Assembly (NCBI GenBank): GCA_902493145.1
Contig: CABUOA010000033.1
Coordinates: forward strand, 1-19,788
Source: an uncultured Collinsella sp.
GTDB taxonomy: Bacteria; Actinomycetota; Coriobacteriia; Coriobacteriales; Coriobacteriaceae
Reading direction: 5' to 3'
DNA: 19,788 nucleotides
In this document: positions 1 to 7,237 of the stretch, piece by piece
How the letters are laid out: each line of letters starts with the position of its first letter
How positions within the stretch are numbered: the stretch's first letter is position 1
Made by a program: the position numbers and the translations under genes
The notes under the pieces: model-generated
Database searches by the model: none
The model's input: only the letters and a program-made list of their open reading frames with translations
What the model was told of the DNA's origin: nothing

Positions 1-129
1 CCTATGTGCGGCGTAGGCCGCTTATTAGCCCGTCCAAGAATTGGGGCGCAGTTCAGTATGAACTCGGGGCTCTTTGTGCCGCACATCTATGAGAGGAGAA
101 ATTCGATGCTTACGGGCGCTATTCCATGA
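1..129 (+). other. Structured stretch of unknown role with a micro-ORF
   Basis: No gene is recognised here. A perfect 9-bp inverted repeat, ATGTGCGGC at 4-12 and GCCGCACAT at 78-86, encloses smaller pairings: AGCCC near 27-31 with GGGCT near 67-71, and a GTTC/GAAC hairpin around 51-63. Directly after the outer stem comes a good ribosome-binding site (GAGAGGAG, 91-98) and an ATG at 106 that opens only 7 codons (MLTGAIP, stop at 127-129). The arrangement resembles a structured mRNA leader with a short or decayed reading frame. Two forward frames are also open from the window edge, one to the stop at 127-129 and one to a stop at 90-92, so this could instead be the C-terminal end of a gene that starts outside the window. 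I could not match it to a named RNA family. Confidence 0.3.
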
Positions 130-139
130 AGCCGCAATG

Positions 140-199
140 GTGCAATGGGGCCAGGTTTACATGCACCAAGTTGGTGCAAAGTAACCTGTCCCCACGCAC
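140..199. repeat. REP-like long hairpin with CCTGTCCCC motif
   Basis: A nearly symmetrical hairpin. The centre is TGCACCAA (162-169), one G, then TTGGTGCA (171-178). Outside this GGGGCCAGGTTTAC (147-160) pairs with GTAACCTGTCCCC (181-193), and GTGC (140-143) pairs with GCAC (196-199). It lies just beyond the stop codon (minus strand) of the reductase at 211. There is no T-run at its foot, so it is not a classical intrinsic terminator. The GGGGACAGG motif recurs in the hairpins near 11211 and 14492, which supports a dispersed REP-type family. Confidence 0.6.
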
Positions 200-210
200 C
201 AAGGGGTTGA

Positions 211-2160
211 CTAGAGCTCGCAGGCAACCTTGTAGCCATCGCCGATGGCGTCGCGGATGTTGCCGCACTTGTTGGCATCGCCCAGCACGTGGGTGGCAAC
301 ACCGGCTGCAGCCAGGTCGTCGGCCAGCTTGGTGTTGGGACGATAGCCCATGGCGAGCACCAGCGTATCGGCATCGGCGATGGTGTGGATCTCGCCGTCC
401 TTTTCGTAACTGATGGTGTCCTCGGTAATCTCGGTCACCTTGGCCTCGGTCAGCACGTGAACGCCCTTGGAGAGCATGCGCGTGATGAGCACCGCGCGAC
501 CGGCACCACCCTCGTTGGCGGCGAGCGTCTTAGTCATCTCGATAACAGTGACATCGCGATTGGCCGGCGACAGGTCGTTGACCAGCGGAGCCAGATAATC
601 GGCCGTCTCGCAACCGACGGTGCCGCCGCCCACGATGACAATCTTCTTGCCCGGGAAAGCCCTGCCGCCCAGCAGGTCGTCAGCCGTCATAACCTGCTTA
701 AAGCCCTGCATGAAGGCCGGAGCGATGGGCTCGGCACCATAAGCCAGGACAACCTCGTAGCCGGCGTAATCGCGCTGAATGTCCTCGGCAGTAAGCTCGG
801 TGCCAAATACGCACTTCACGCCGGCCTCGGCCAGGCGACGATACTGGTACTTGATCACGCGCGTGAGCTCCTGCTTTGCCGGCGGAACGGCTGCGATGCG
901 CATCTCGCCGCCCGGCTCGTCCTGCTTGTCCACGAGCACCGCGTTATGGCCGCGCTTGGCGGCAATGTAGGCTGCCTCCATGCCCGCGGGACCGGCACCC
1001 ACAACGAGCACGTTCTTTGCCTCGGCGGCAGGCTCGTAGCCGGCCTCGTCGCGCTCCACGTCCGGATTGACGGTGCAGGAGATGCGCTTGCCAAACATGA
1101 TGCCGTTCAAACAGCGCAGGCAACCGATGCAGGGACGGATCTCGTCGGCGTTGCCGGCAGCCGCCTTGTTGCAGAACTCGGCATCGCACAGGTTGGCGCG
1201 GCCCATCATGCAGATGTCGGCGGCGCCGTCCTCGATCAGTTCCTCGGCAATCCATGCCTCGTTGATGCGGCCGACCGTGGCAACGGGAATGTTCACATGC
1301 TTCTTGATCTCGCGCGAGCAGGCGGCGTGCGAGGCCTGCTGGGTGCCGGCGGCGGGAATGGCGGAGCCGCGCTTGATGGTAGTGCCGCCCGACACGTGAA
1401 TCATGTCGACGCCAGCCTTCTCCAGGCGACGCGAGACGTAGATCATGTCGTTGAGGGTCAGACCGCCATCGGTGTACTCGTCGCCCGAGATGCGGACGTC
1501 GATGATGAAGTCCTCGCCGCAGCGCTCGCGAATCTCGGCGATGACCTCGAGCAAGAAGCGCATGCGGGCATCGAGCGAGCCACCATACTCGTCGGTACGC
1601 TTGTTGTAGAGCGGAGTCAAAAAGCCGCCGAGCATACCGTGGGCGTGCGCCGCGTGGACCTCGACGCCATCGACACCGGCCTTCTGCATGCGCACGGCAG
1701 CGTCGCCAAACTGATGCGTGAGCTCATGGATCTCATCGACCGTGATGGGGCGCGGCGCCTCGCGGGCATAGGACGGGCCCACAAAGGACGGAGCGATCAG
1801 GCGCGGCGTGCCCGGAATGTTAAAGGCCATGTAGGCGGGGTGGAAGAGCTGCGGCATGATCTTGCAGCCGTACTCGTGGACGGCGGCGGCGAGCTTTTCC
1901 CAACCGGGGATGAACGTGTCGTCGTAGCAGCACATGTCACCCGGCAGGTAGGTATAGGTGGGCTCGACCGTCACGACTTCGGTGATGATCAGGCCCACGC
2001 CGCCCTTGGCGCGGGCACGGTAATGATCGACCAAATCGTCGGTCACATAGCCATGATCAGCCAGGTTGGTGGACACCGGCGGCATAAAGACGCGGTTCTT
2101 GACCTCGGTCGTACCGACCTTGATCGGACTAAAGAGCATCGGGTAGGCGGAGGACTCCAT
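211..2160 (-). CDS. FMN/[4Fe-4S]/FAD-dependent old-yellow-enzyme reductase (enoate/2,4-dienoyl-CoA reductase family)
   Basis: A 649-residue flavoprotein that should pass electrons from NAD(P)H through FAD and a [4Fe-4S] cluster to FMN, reducing an activated C=C bond or a similar substrate. Residues 1-340 form the old-yellow-enzyme barrel, with the family signature HAAH (169-172) and the NKRTDEYGGS loop. Cys344, 347, 350 and 362 give CxxCx2C-x11-C, closer to the trimethylamine dehydrogenase spacing than to FadH. Two dinucleotide-binding folds follow, GAGPAG (388-393) and GGGTVG (511-516). Length and domain order fit FadH, BaiCD/BaiH-type bile-acid reductases and clostridial enoate reductases. 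The start at 2160 is chosen because AAAGGA lies 7-8 nt upstream; the open frame reaches 2319 but has no comparable site. The gene appears monocistronic. The substrate cannot be told from sequence. No signal peptide is seen, so it is probably cytoplasmic. Confidence 0.9.
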   Translation of the reverse strand: MESSAYPMLFSPIKVGTTEVKNRVFMPPVSTNLADHGYVTDDLVDHYRARAKGGVGLIITEVVTVEPTYTYLPGDMCCYDDTFIPGWEKLAAAVHEYGCKIMPQLFHPAYMAFNIPGTPRLIAPSFVGPSYAREAPRPITVDEIHELTHQFGDAAVRMQKAGVDGVEVHAAHAHGMLGGFLTPLYNKRTDEYGGSLDARMRFLLEVIAEIRERCGEDFIIDVRISGDEYTDGGLTLNDMIYVSRRLEKAGVDMIHVSGGTTIKRGSAIPAAGTQQASHAACSREIKKHVNIPVATVGRINEAWIAEELIEDGAADICMMGRANLCDAEFCNKAAAGNADEIRPCIGCLRCLNGIMFGKRISCTVNPDVERDEAGYEPAAEAKNVLVVGAGPAGMEAAYIAAKRGHNAVLVDKQDEPGGEMRIAAVPPAKQELTRVIKYQYRRLAEAGVKCVFGTELTAEDIQRDYAGYEVVLAYGAEPIAPAFMQGFKQVMTADDLLGGRAFPGKKIVIVGGGTVGCETADYLAPLVNDLSPANRDVTVIEMTKTLAANEGGAGRAVLITRMLSKGVHVLTEAKVTEITEDTISYEKDGEIHTIADADTLVLAMGYRPNTKLADDLAAAGVATHVLGDANKCGNIRDAIGDGYKVACEL

Positions 2161-2209
2161 ACAGGGTTCCTTTCGTTTGAGCCGCTTGGCGGCAGTTGCT
2201 AACGTACCT

Positions 2210-2218
2210 ATCGTATCA
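2210..2218 (-). promoter_or_regulatory. Possible extended -10 promoter of the reductase gene
   Basis: On the minus strand TGATACGAT (2218 down to 2210) matches an extended -10 (TGn plus a TATAAT-like hexamer), about 50 nt upstream of the ATG at 2160. No convincing -35 box is visible. The assignment rests on this motif only. Confidence 0.3.
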
Positions 2219-2265
2219 GCAACCGCGTAGCAACCGACCGCACGCGCTCCCCCAGCTTTTGCTCG

Positions 2266-2390
2266 ACCCACAAAAAAGTTGCGGTGGAATACGGAGTTGA
2301 TAAGGCCTTTGACAGCCAAAACAGTCCGTATTTCACCGCAACTGATGGGCGGGGTGGAATTGAGGGCTCAGATAGTCAGCCATGCCCTCA
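2266..2390. repeat. Dispersed hairpin repeat, copy 1 (left border of the kdp locus)
   Basis: The core stem is GTTGCGGTGGAATACGGA (2278-2295) with TCCGTATTTCACCGCAAC (2325-2342), 17 of 18 pairs plus one G·T, and a 29-nt loop. CCCA (2267-2270) and TGGG (2346-2349) can extend it. The second copy at 10674-10799 matches it almost base for base over the core, with about four differences, all in the loop. The similarity continues rightwards to about 2390, with mostly C/T and A/G changes. Read on the minus strand, this flank encodes a degenerate version of the oxidoreductase tail next to copy 2: EGMADYLS here, EGMTNYLG there. Confidence 0.8.
2271..2342 (-). terminator. Intrinsic terminator of kdpFABC (within repeat copy 1)
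   Basis: Read on the minus strand, the 18-bp stem of repeat copy 1 is followed at once by TTTTTTG (complement of 2271-2277). This is the form of a rho-independent terminator, although the loop of about 29 nt is long. It lies about 65 bases past the kdpC stop codon and is the only terminator-like structure between kdpC and the reductase gene. Confidence 0.65.
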
Positions 2391-2406
2391 TCCGCCACTC
2401 CCTCAC

Positions 2407-2997
2407 CTACAGCGCGCCGTCCAGCATAAGGTTCACCTTGAGCACGTTGACCGTGGGCTCGCCGAACACGCCGAGGAAACGGCCCTTGGTGCACGCGGCG
2501 ATGATGTCGCGCACCTCGTCCTCACTTTTGCCCGTGGCCTTGGCAAGGCGCGGGACCTGGTACTCGGCGGCATCCGGAGAGATTTCCGGGTCGAGGCCGG
2601 ACCCCGAACACGTCACCAGGTCGACGGGCACAGTGTCCATATCGGCATCGGGGTTGGCGGCGCGGATCTTCTTCACGCGCGCATCCACAAGCTGCCGGTA
2701 CTCCTCACTCGCCGGGGACAAATTGGACGGGGCACCGTAGGCCATGAGCTCGCCGTCTTCGCCTTCGACAATTGACACGTTCTGGATACGACCCCACATG
2801 TGGGCTTCGTCATCGAAGTTCTGGCCGATGAGCTCGGAACCCACAACCTTGCCGTCGACCGTAATGAGCGAACCGTTCGCCTGATACGGGAACGCAACCT
2901 GGGCGATGCCGGTCACCACGAGCGTGTATCCCAGGCCGCAGACAACGGTAAACAGCGCGAACACGCCCAGTGCGCGCGATGCAACACCTTTGAACAT
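2407..2997 (-). CDS. kdpC: K(+)-transporting ATPase subunit C
   Basis: The KdpC subunit of the high-affinity potassium pump, a single-pass membrane protein that stabilises the KdpA-KdpB complex and supports ATP binding by KdpB. The 196 residues fit the family (about 190). A hydrophobic N-terminal helix at about residues 8-32 is followed by a soluble domain with the conserved elements GSxLIGQNF, NLSP and the C-terminal LGVFGEPTVNVLKVN block. The ATG at 2997 is preferred because GGAGG lies 5 nt upstream; a GTG at 3009 in the same frame, abutting the kdpB stop, is possible but would lose that site. It is the last gene of kdpFABC, 12 nt after kdpB, so translation is probably coupled. Confidence 0.93.
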   Translation of the reverse strand: MFKGVASRALGVFALFTVVCGLGYTLVVTGIAQVAFPYQANGSLITVDGKVVGSELIGQNFDDEAHMWGRIQNVSIVEGEDGELMAYGAPSNLSPASEEYRQLVDARVKKIRAANPDADMDTVPVDLVTCSGSGLDPEISPDAAEYQVPRLAKATGKSEDEVRDIIAACTKGRFLGVFGEPTVNVLKVNLMLDGAL

Positions 2998-3009
2998 ACA
3001 AACCTCCAC

Positions 3010-5064
3010 TTACATAATGCCGCAGAACGCGAGCAGCATGTCGATGAGCTTGATGAATACGAACGGGGCAACGATGCCGCCCAGACCCCACACGAGCAGG
3101 TTGTGGGTCAGCAGCTGTCCGGACGGGACCTCGCGGTACTTAACGCCCTTCAGCGCGGCCGGAATCAGCGCGACGATAACGAGCGCGTTATAGATGATGG
3201 CCGAAAGAACCGCGGACAGCGGGCTTGCCAGACCGAGGATGTTAAGCGCGCCAAGGCCCGGGTAGATCGGCGAGAACAGGGCCGGGATGATAGCGAAGTA
3301 CTTCGCCACGTCGTTGGCCACCGAGAAGGTCGTGAGCGAACCGCGGGTCATGAGCAGCTGCTTGCCAATACGCACGACCTCGATGAGCTTGGTGGGGCTG
3401 GAGTCGAGGTCGACCATGTTGCCGGCCTCCTTGGCAGCCTGGGTGCCCGTGTTCATGGCCACGGCGACGTCCGCCTGGGCCAGAGCGGGCGCGTCGTTGG
3501 TGCCGTCGCCGGTCATGGCGACCAGGTGGCCCTCACGCTGGAACTCGCGGATCTTCTCGAGCTTGCCTTCAGGGGTGGCCTCGGCCAGAAAGTCGTCAAC
3601 GCCGGCCTCGGCGGCGATTGCCGCGGCGGTGAGCGGGTTGTCGCCCGTCACCATGATGGTCTTGATGCCCATCTTGCGCAGGTCGGCGAACTTCTCCTTA
3701 ACGCCGGACTTGATGATGTCCTTGAGGTACACAACGCCCAGCACGCGGCAGTTCTTAGTCACGACCAGCGGGGTGCCGCCGGCCTTGGCGATGCGTTCGA
3801 CGGCCTCGTCGCACTCCTGGGAGAACACGCCGCCGGCTGCCTCCACATAGGTGCGCACGGAATCGGCAGCGCCCTTGCGAATCTCATTGCCCTCGTAGTT
3901 CACGCCGGACATACGCGTTGCCGCGGTGAACGGGATGAACTCCATGCCCTTATCCTCGAGTGTGCGGCCGCGCAGACCGAACTGCTCCTTGGCGAGCACG
4001 ACGATGGAACGGCCCTCGGGGGTCTCGTCGGCCAGCGAGGAAAGCTGGGCGGCATCGGCCAGCTCCGCGGGATCGACGCCGTCAACCGGGATGAACTCGG
4101 CGGCTTGGCGGTTACCCAGGGTGATGGTGCCGGTCTTGTCGAGCATGAGGATGTCGACGTCGCCGGCGGCCTCGATGGCGCGGCCGGACATGGCCAACAC
4201 GTTGGCCTCGTTCAGACGGCTCATGCCGGCGATGCCGATGGCGGACAGAAGGGCGCCGATGGTAGTGGGAGCCAGGCACACGAGCAGCGCCACGAGCGTG
4301 GTCACGGCCGTGGGGTTGACCATGTCGTTAAGACCGGACGAGAAGCAGGAGTAACAATACAGGGCCAACGTGACTAGGATAAAGACGATGGAGAGGGCCA
4401 CCAGGAAGATCTCCAGAGCAATCTCGTTAGGGGTCTTCTTACGCGCGGCACCCTCGACCATCGCGATCATCTTGTCCAGGAAGCTCTGGCCGGGCTCGCT
4501 GGAGATCTTGACGATGATCCAGTCGGACAGCACCGTGGTACCGCCGGTAACGGCAGAGCGGTCGCCGCCGGCCTCGCGGACCACGGGGGCGGACTCGCCG
4601 GTGATGGCGGACTCGTCAACGGAGGCAGCGCCCTCGATGACGTCGCCGTCGCCGGGAATCTGCTCGCCGGCGCGTACGATCACCAGGTCGCCGCGCGTGA
4701 GCTCGGTGCCGGGAACGACGGTGAAGTGCTCCTTGTCCTCAACGGACTCGATGCGATGGGCCTCGACATCCTTCTTGGCCGCACGCAGGGAATCGGCCTG
4801 GGCCTTACCGCGGCCCTCGGCAAGCGCCTCGGCGAAGTTCGAGAACAGGTCGGTGAGCCACAGGATGACCGCGATGGCGACCACATAGTAAGTGGGCACA
4901 CCCGCGTCCTGCACACCGAAGATGGAAGCGACGGCCAGGACGGAGGTCATGACGGCGGAAAGCCACACCAGGAACATGACCGGGTTTTGAATCTGGACGC
5001 GAGGATCCAGCTTGGCAAACGAGTCGCGGACCGCGCGGCCCATCATGTCTTTTTGCATAGTCAT
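3010..5064 (-). CDS. kdpB: K(+)-transporting P-type ATPase subunit B
   Basis: The catalytic P-type ATPase subunit that hydrolyses ATP to drive K+ import through KdpA. The 684 residues match the usual 680-690. Visible motifs are the actuator TGESAPV, the phosphorylation site DKTGTITLGNR with Asp309 (Asp307 in E. coli), MVTGDNPLTA, and the hinge GDGTNDAPAL followed by ADVAVAMNTGTQAAKEA. Hydrophobic segments lie near residues 35-80, 215-270 and 580-684. The ATG at 5064 is chosen because AGGAGGG sits about 9 nt upstream; a TTG at 5088 in frame would overlap kdpA and has no such site. It lies between kdpA and kdpC in a tightly packed operon. Confidence 0.96.
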   Translation of the reverse strand: MTMQKDMMGRAVRDSFAKLDPRVQIQNPVMFLVWLSAVMTSVLAVASIFGVQDAGVPTYYVVAIAVILWLTDLFSNFAEALAEGRGKAQADSLRAAKKDVEAHRIESVEDKEHFTVVPGTELTRGDLVIVRAGEQIPGDGDVIEGAASVDESAITGESAPVVREAGGDRSAVTGGTTVLSDWIIVKISSEPGQSFLDKMIAMVEGAARKKTPNEIALEIFLVALSIVFILVTLALYCYSCFSSGLNDMVNPTAVTTLVALLVCLAPTTIGALLSAIGIAGMSRLNEANVLAMSGRAIEAAGDVDILMLDKTGTITLGNRQAAEFIPVDGVDPAELADAAQLSSLADETPEGRSIVVLAKEQFGLRGRTLEDKGMEFIPFTAATRMSGVNYEGNEIRKGAADSVRTYVEAAGGVFSQECDEAVERIAKAGGTPLVVTKNCRVLGVVYLKDIIKSGVKEKFADLRKMGIKTIMVTGDNPLTAAAIAAEAGVDDFLAEATPEGKLEKIREFQREGHLVAMTGDGTNDAPALAQADVAVAMNTGTQAAKEAGNMVDLDSSPTKLIEVVRIGKQLLMTRGSLTTFSVANDVAKYFAIIPALFSPIYPGLGALNILGLASPLSAVLSAIIYNALVIVALIPAALKGVKYREVPSGQLLTHNLLVWGLGGIVAPFVFIKLIDMLLAFCGIM

Positions 5065-5080
5065 AAATCTGCGCCCTCCT

Positions 5081-6904
5081 TTACGCAATCATCTGGAAGA
5101 ACTCGGCAACGGGGCCAAGCGCCAGGGCCGGGAAGAAGCTCAGGGCACCGATCAGTAGAACGATGAACACGAGCAGGAATACGAACATGCCGTTGGTGGT
5201 GGACAGGGTACCGGCGCTCTCGGCGACCTTACCCTTCTTGGCCAGCGAGCCGGCGATAGCCAGCGTACCGATGATGGGCATGAAGCGGGCGAACAGCATC
5301 TCGAGGCCGAGCATGACGTTGATCCAGGGAATGTTGCAGTTCATACCTGCAAACGCCGAGCCGTTGTTGCCGCCGCATGAGGTGAAGGCATACAGCACCT
5401 CGGAGAAGCCGTGCGCGCCACCATTGTTGAGCTGGTCGGCAAGACCGGGCACCATGCAGGCGATGGCCGAGCACACCAGAATGGCAAACGGAGTTGCCAG
5501 GCACAGGACAACTGCCCAGCGCATCTCGCCCGGCTCGATCTTCTTGCCCAGGAACTCAGGCGTGCGTCCGACCATGAGGCCGGCGATGAACACTGTGAGG
5601 ATGGCGAAGCCGATCATGCCGTACAGGCCGCAGCCCACGCCGCCGAACACCACCTCGCCCAGCGCTATCTGGAGCATCTGGACAAACCCGCCGAGCGGGG
5701 TGTAGGAGTCGTGCATGGAGTTGACCGAGCCGTTGGAAGCAGCCGTCGTGAAAACGGACCAGGTGGAAGAGGAGGCGATGCCAAAGCGGCTCTCCTTGCC
5801 CTCCATGTTGCCGCCCGCCTGGCCATCGGTCATCTCGATATTGACCGCGCCGCCATCTGCCAGCTGCGGCGTACCCATATGCTCGTTAACGGCGATGATG
5901 CCGGTAAAGACCACGAGCAGGATAAGCATCGCCGCGAAGATGGCCTTGCCCTGCCTGGCATTCTTGACACCGATGCCGAAGGTGAAGCAGCAGGCGACCG
6001 GAATCAGCAGCAAGCTGGTCATCTCGATGATGTTGGTGAAGGCATTGGGGTTCTCATACGGATGCGCAGAGTTCGCGCCGAAGAAGCCGCCGCCGTTGGT
6101 GCCGGACTGCTTGATGGCGACCTGAGGAGCCGCAGGACCCTGGGGCAGGAACTGCTCGGTGACCACGCGCGCGCCCTCGACAACCTTGCCGTCGACCTTG
6201 ACCGTATCGCCCTCGATCTGGGCGCCGTCGATGACGCTCCAGCCGCCGCCTGCATTAGGCTGGACAGCGACGGGCTCTACGAGCTCAGCCTTCTGAGCCG
6301 GCTGGAAGTTGGAGATGACGCCACCGGCAGCCAGGCAGATGCCGAACACGAGGTTCAGCGGGATGAGCACATACAGGACGGTGCGGGTGAGGTCGACCCA
6401 GAAGGAACCCAGACCCTGCTCCTTGACCTGACGGAAGCCGCGAATCAGCGCGAACATGACCGCGATACCGGTGCCAGCGGAAACGAAGTTCTGCACGGTG
6501 AGGCCCATGAACTGCACAAGGTAGGACAGGGTGGTCTCACCGGAATAGGATTGCCAATTGGTGTTGGTTATGAAGGAAGCGGCCGTATTGAACGACAGGT
6601 CCCATGACACACCCGGCAGGTGCTGGGGATTGCCCGGCAAGAAGGACTGAAGCGCCTGGAGTGCCACAAGGGCCACGAGGCCGATCCCCGAAAAGACCAG
6701 CACGCTCGCCAGATAGCGCCTACACCCCATCTGCTCTGCCGCGTCGATGCGAAGCAGACGATAGACGCCACGCTCCACAGGAGCAATCACAGGCGACAGG
6801 AACGTATGCTCGCCATCCATGATATGGGCCATGAACCGACCGAGCGGAACGGCCAGGACGACGAGCACGGCAAAGTACAAGATGTACTGAATCGCAGCGT
6901 CCAT
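5081..6904 (-). CDS. kdpA: K(+)-transporting ATPase subunit A
   Basis: The channel-like subunit of the Kdp pump, which binds K+ on the outside and carries it across the membrane. At 607 residues it is longer than E. coli KdpA (557). The extra length appears to include the extracytoplasmic stretch before the conserved GTNGGGFFGANSAHPYENP region, which forms part of the ion-selectivity pathway, and the loop after EHMGTPQLA. Other family blocks are FNTAASFITNTNWQSY near the first selectivity loop and TSCGGNNGSAFAG in the third. Many hydrophobic helices are evident. The start at 6904 has GAGGAG 10-12 nt upstream, just inside the end of kdpF. The stop is 16 nt before the kdpB ATG and overlaps its ribosome-binding site. 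Confidence 0.96.
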   Translation of the reverse strand: MDAAIQYILYFAVLVVLAVPLGRFMAHIMDGEHTFLSPVIAPVERGVYRLLRIDAAEQMGCRRYLASVLVFSGIGLVALVALQALQSFLPGNPQHLPGVSWDLSFNTAASFITNTNWQSYSGETTLSYLVQFMGLTVQNFVSAGTGIAVMFALIRGFRQVKEQGLGSFWVDLTRTVLYVLIPLNLVFGICLAAGGVISNFQPAQKAELVEPVAVQPNAGGGWSVIDGAQIEGDTVKVDGKVVEGARVVTEQFLPQGPAAPQVAIKQSGTNGGGFFGANSAHPYENPNAFTNIIEMTSLLLIPVACCFTFGIGVKNARQGKAIFAAMLILLVVFTGIIAVNEHMGTPQLADGGAVNIEMTDGQAGGNMEGKESRFGIASSSTWSVFTTAASNGSVNSMHDSYTPLGGFVQMLQIALGEVVFGGVGCGLYGMIGFAILTVFIAGLMVGRTPEFLGKKIEPGEMRWAVVLCLATPFAILVCSAIACMVPGLADQLNNGGAHGFSEVLYAFTSCGGNNGSAFAGMNCNIPWINVMLGLEMLFARFMPIIGTLAIAGSLAKKGKVAESAGTLSTTNGMFVFLLVFIVLLIGALSFFPALALGPVAEFFQMIA

Positions 6905-6907
6905 AGT

Positions 6908-6994
6908 TTACGAATCACTCCTCATCAGAATGTAGATGTAATAGATAAGGAGTCCAATGCAGACGACTCCGATAATGGGAATGAGGATGTCCAT
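6908..6994 (-). CDS. kdpF: KdpF-like small membrane subunit
   Basis: A 28-residue, almost entirely hydrophobic peptide beginning MDILIPIIGVV and ending MRSDS. It matches KdpF in size (29 residues in E. coli), in its single membrane helix and in its position directly before kdpA. KdpF stabilises the KdpABC complex. The ATG at 6994 is preceded by AAAGGGG at a suitable distance, and the stop lies 3 nt before the kdpA start codon. Sequence conservation in so short a peptide is weak, so the call rests on position, size and hydrophobicity. Confidence 0.85.
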   Translation of the reverse strand: MDILIPIIGVVCIGLLIYYIYILMRSDS

Positions 6995-7073
6995 TACCGC
7001 CCCTTTCACGCGCGGTCCGATGTCTCGGACGCCTGCTCTCGCAAGCGCCTGGGGACAGTAAACGCTTCTAGAG

Positions 7074-7079
7074 ATTAAA
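7074..7079 (-). promoter_or_regulatory. Possible -10 box of the kdpFABC promoter
   Basis: TTTAAT on the minus strand lies about 80 nt upstream of the kdpF start and 30-50 nt downstream of the direct repeat at 7109-7126. No good -35 is visible at the right spacing, as expected of an activator-dependent promoter. Confidence 0.3.
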
Positions 7080-7108
7080 GAGGCGTGAGGGCCGGGGCTC
7101 ACGACCTT

Positions 7109-7126
7109 AAGATGCCGTAAAGATGC
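7109..7126. promoter_or_regulatory. Candidate KdpE operator (11-bp-period direct repeat)
   Basis: The plus strand shows AAGATGC, four bases, AAGATGC: a perfect 7-bp direct repeat with an 11-bp period, between the divergent kdpF and kdpD genes. OmpR-family regulators such as KdpE usually bind direct repeats about one helical turn apart. On the minus strand the overlapping pattern TTTAC-n6-TTAAG resembles in layout the T-rich half-sites upstream of E. coli kdpFABC. The position, upstream of both putative -10 boxes, would allow control in both directions. Confidence 0.5.
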
Positions 7127-7159
7127 AGGTAGAAAGCACTATTGCGGCTGCAGTGCGCC

Positions 7160-7165
7160 TATACT
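7160..7165 (+). promoter_or_regulatory. Possible -10 box of the kdpDE promoter
   Basis: TATACT, a close match to the sigma-70-type -10 consensus, lies about 72 nt upstream of the kdpD ATG and about 35 nt downstream of the candidate KdpE operator. No -35 element is evident at 16-18 nt spacing; TTGCGG at 7143-7148 is too close. Confidence 0.35.
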
Positions 7166-7237
7166 CGACCTCGCGAGCATACAGTGGCGTTCTCACCGCG
7201 TATGCACACATGGACAACGTTTCAGAAAGGCTACGCT

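Noticed and set aside
2161..2319. N-terminal extension of the reductase to 2319
   Set aside because: It would run through the T-run of the repeat, has no ribosome-binding site, and is unlike the family N-terminus, whereas the ATG at 2160 has AAAGGA at a good distance.
2310..2336. TTGACA in the loop of the dispersed repeat as a promoter -35 box
   Set aside because: The only -10-like sequence downstream (TATTTC) is about 14 nt away, too close, and TTGACA lies in the hairpin loop in both copies.
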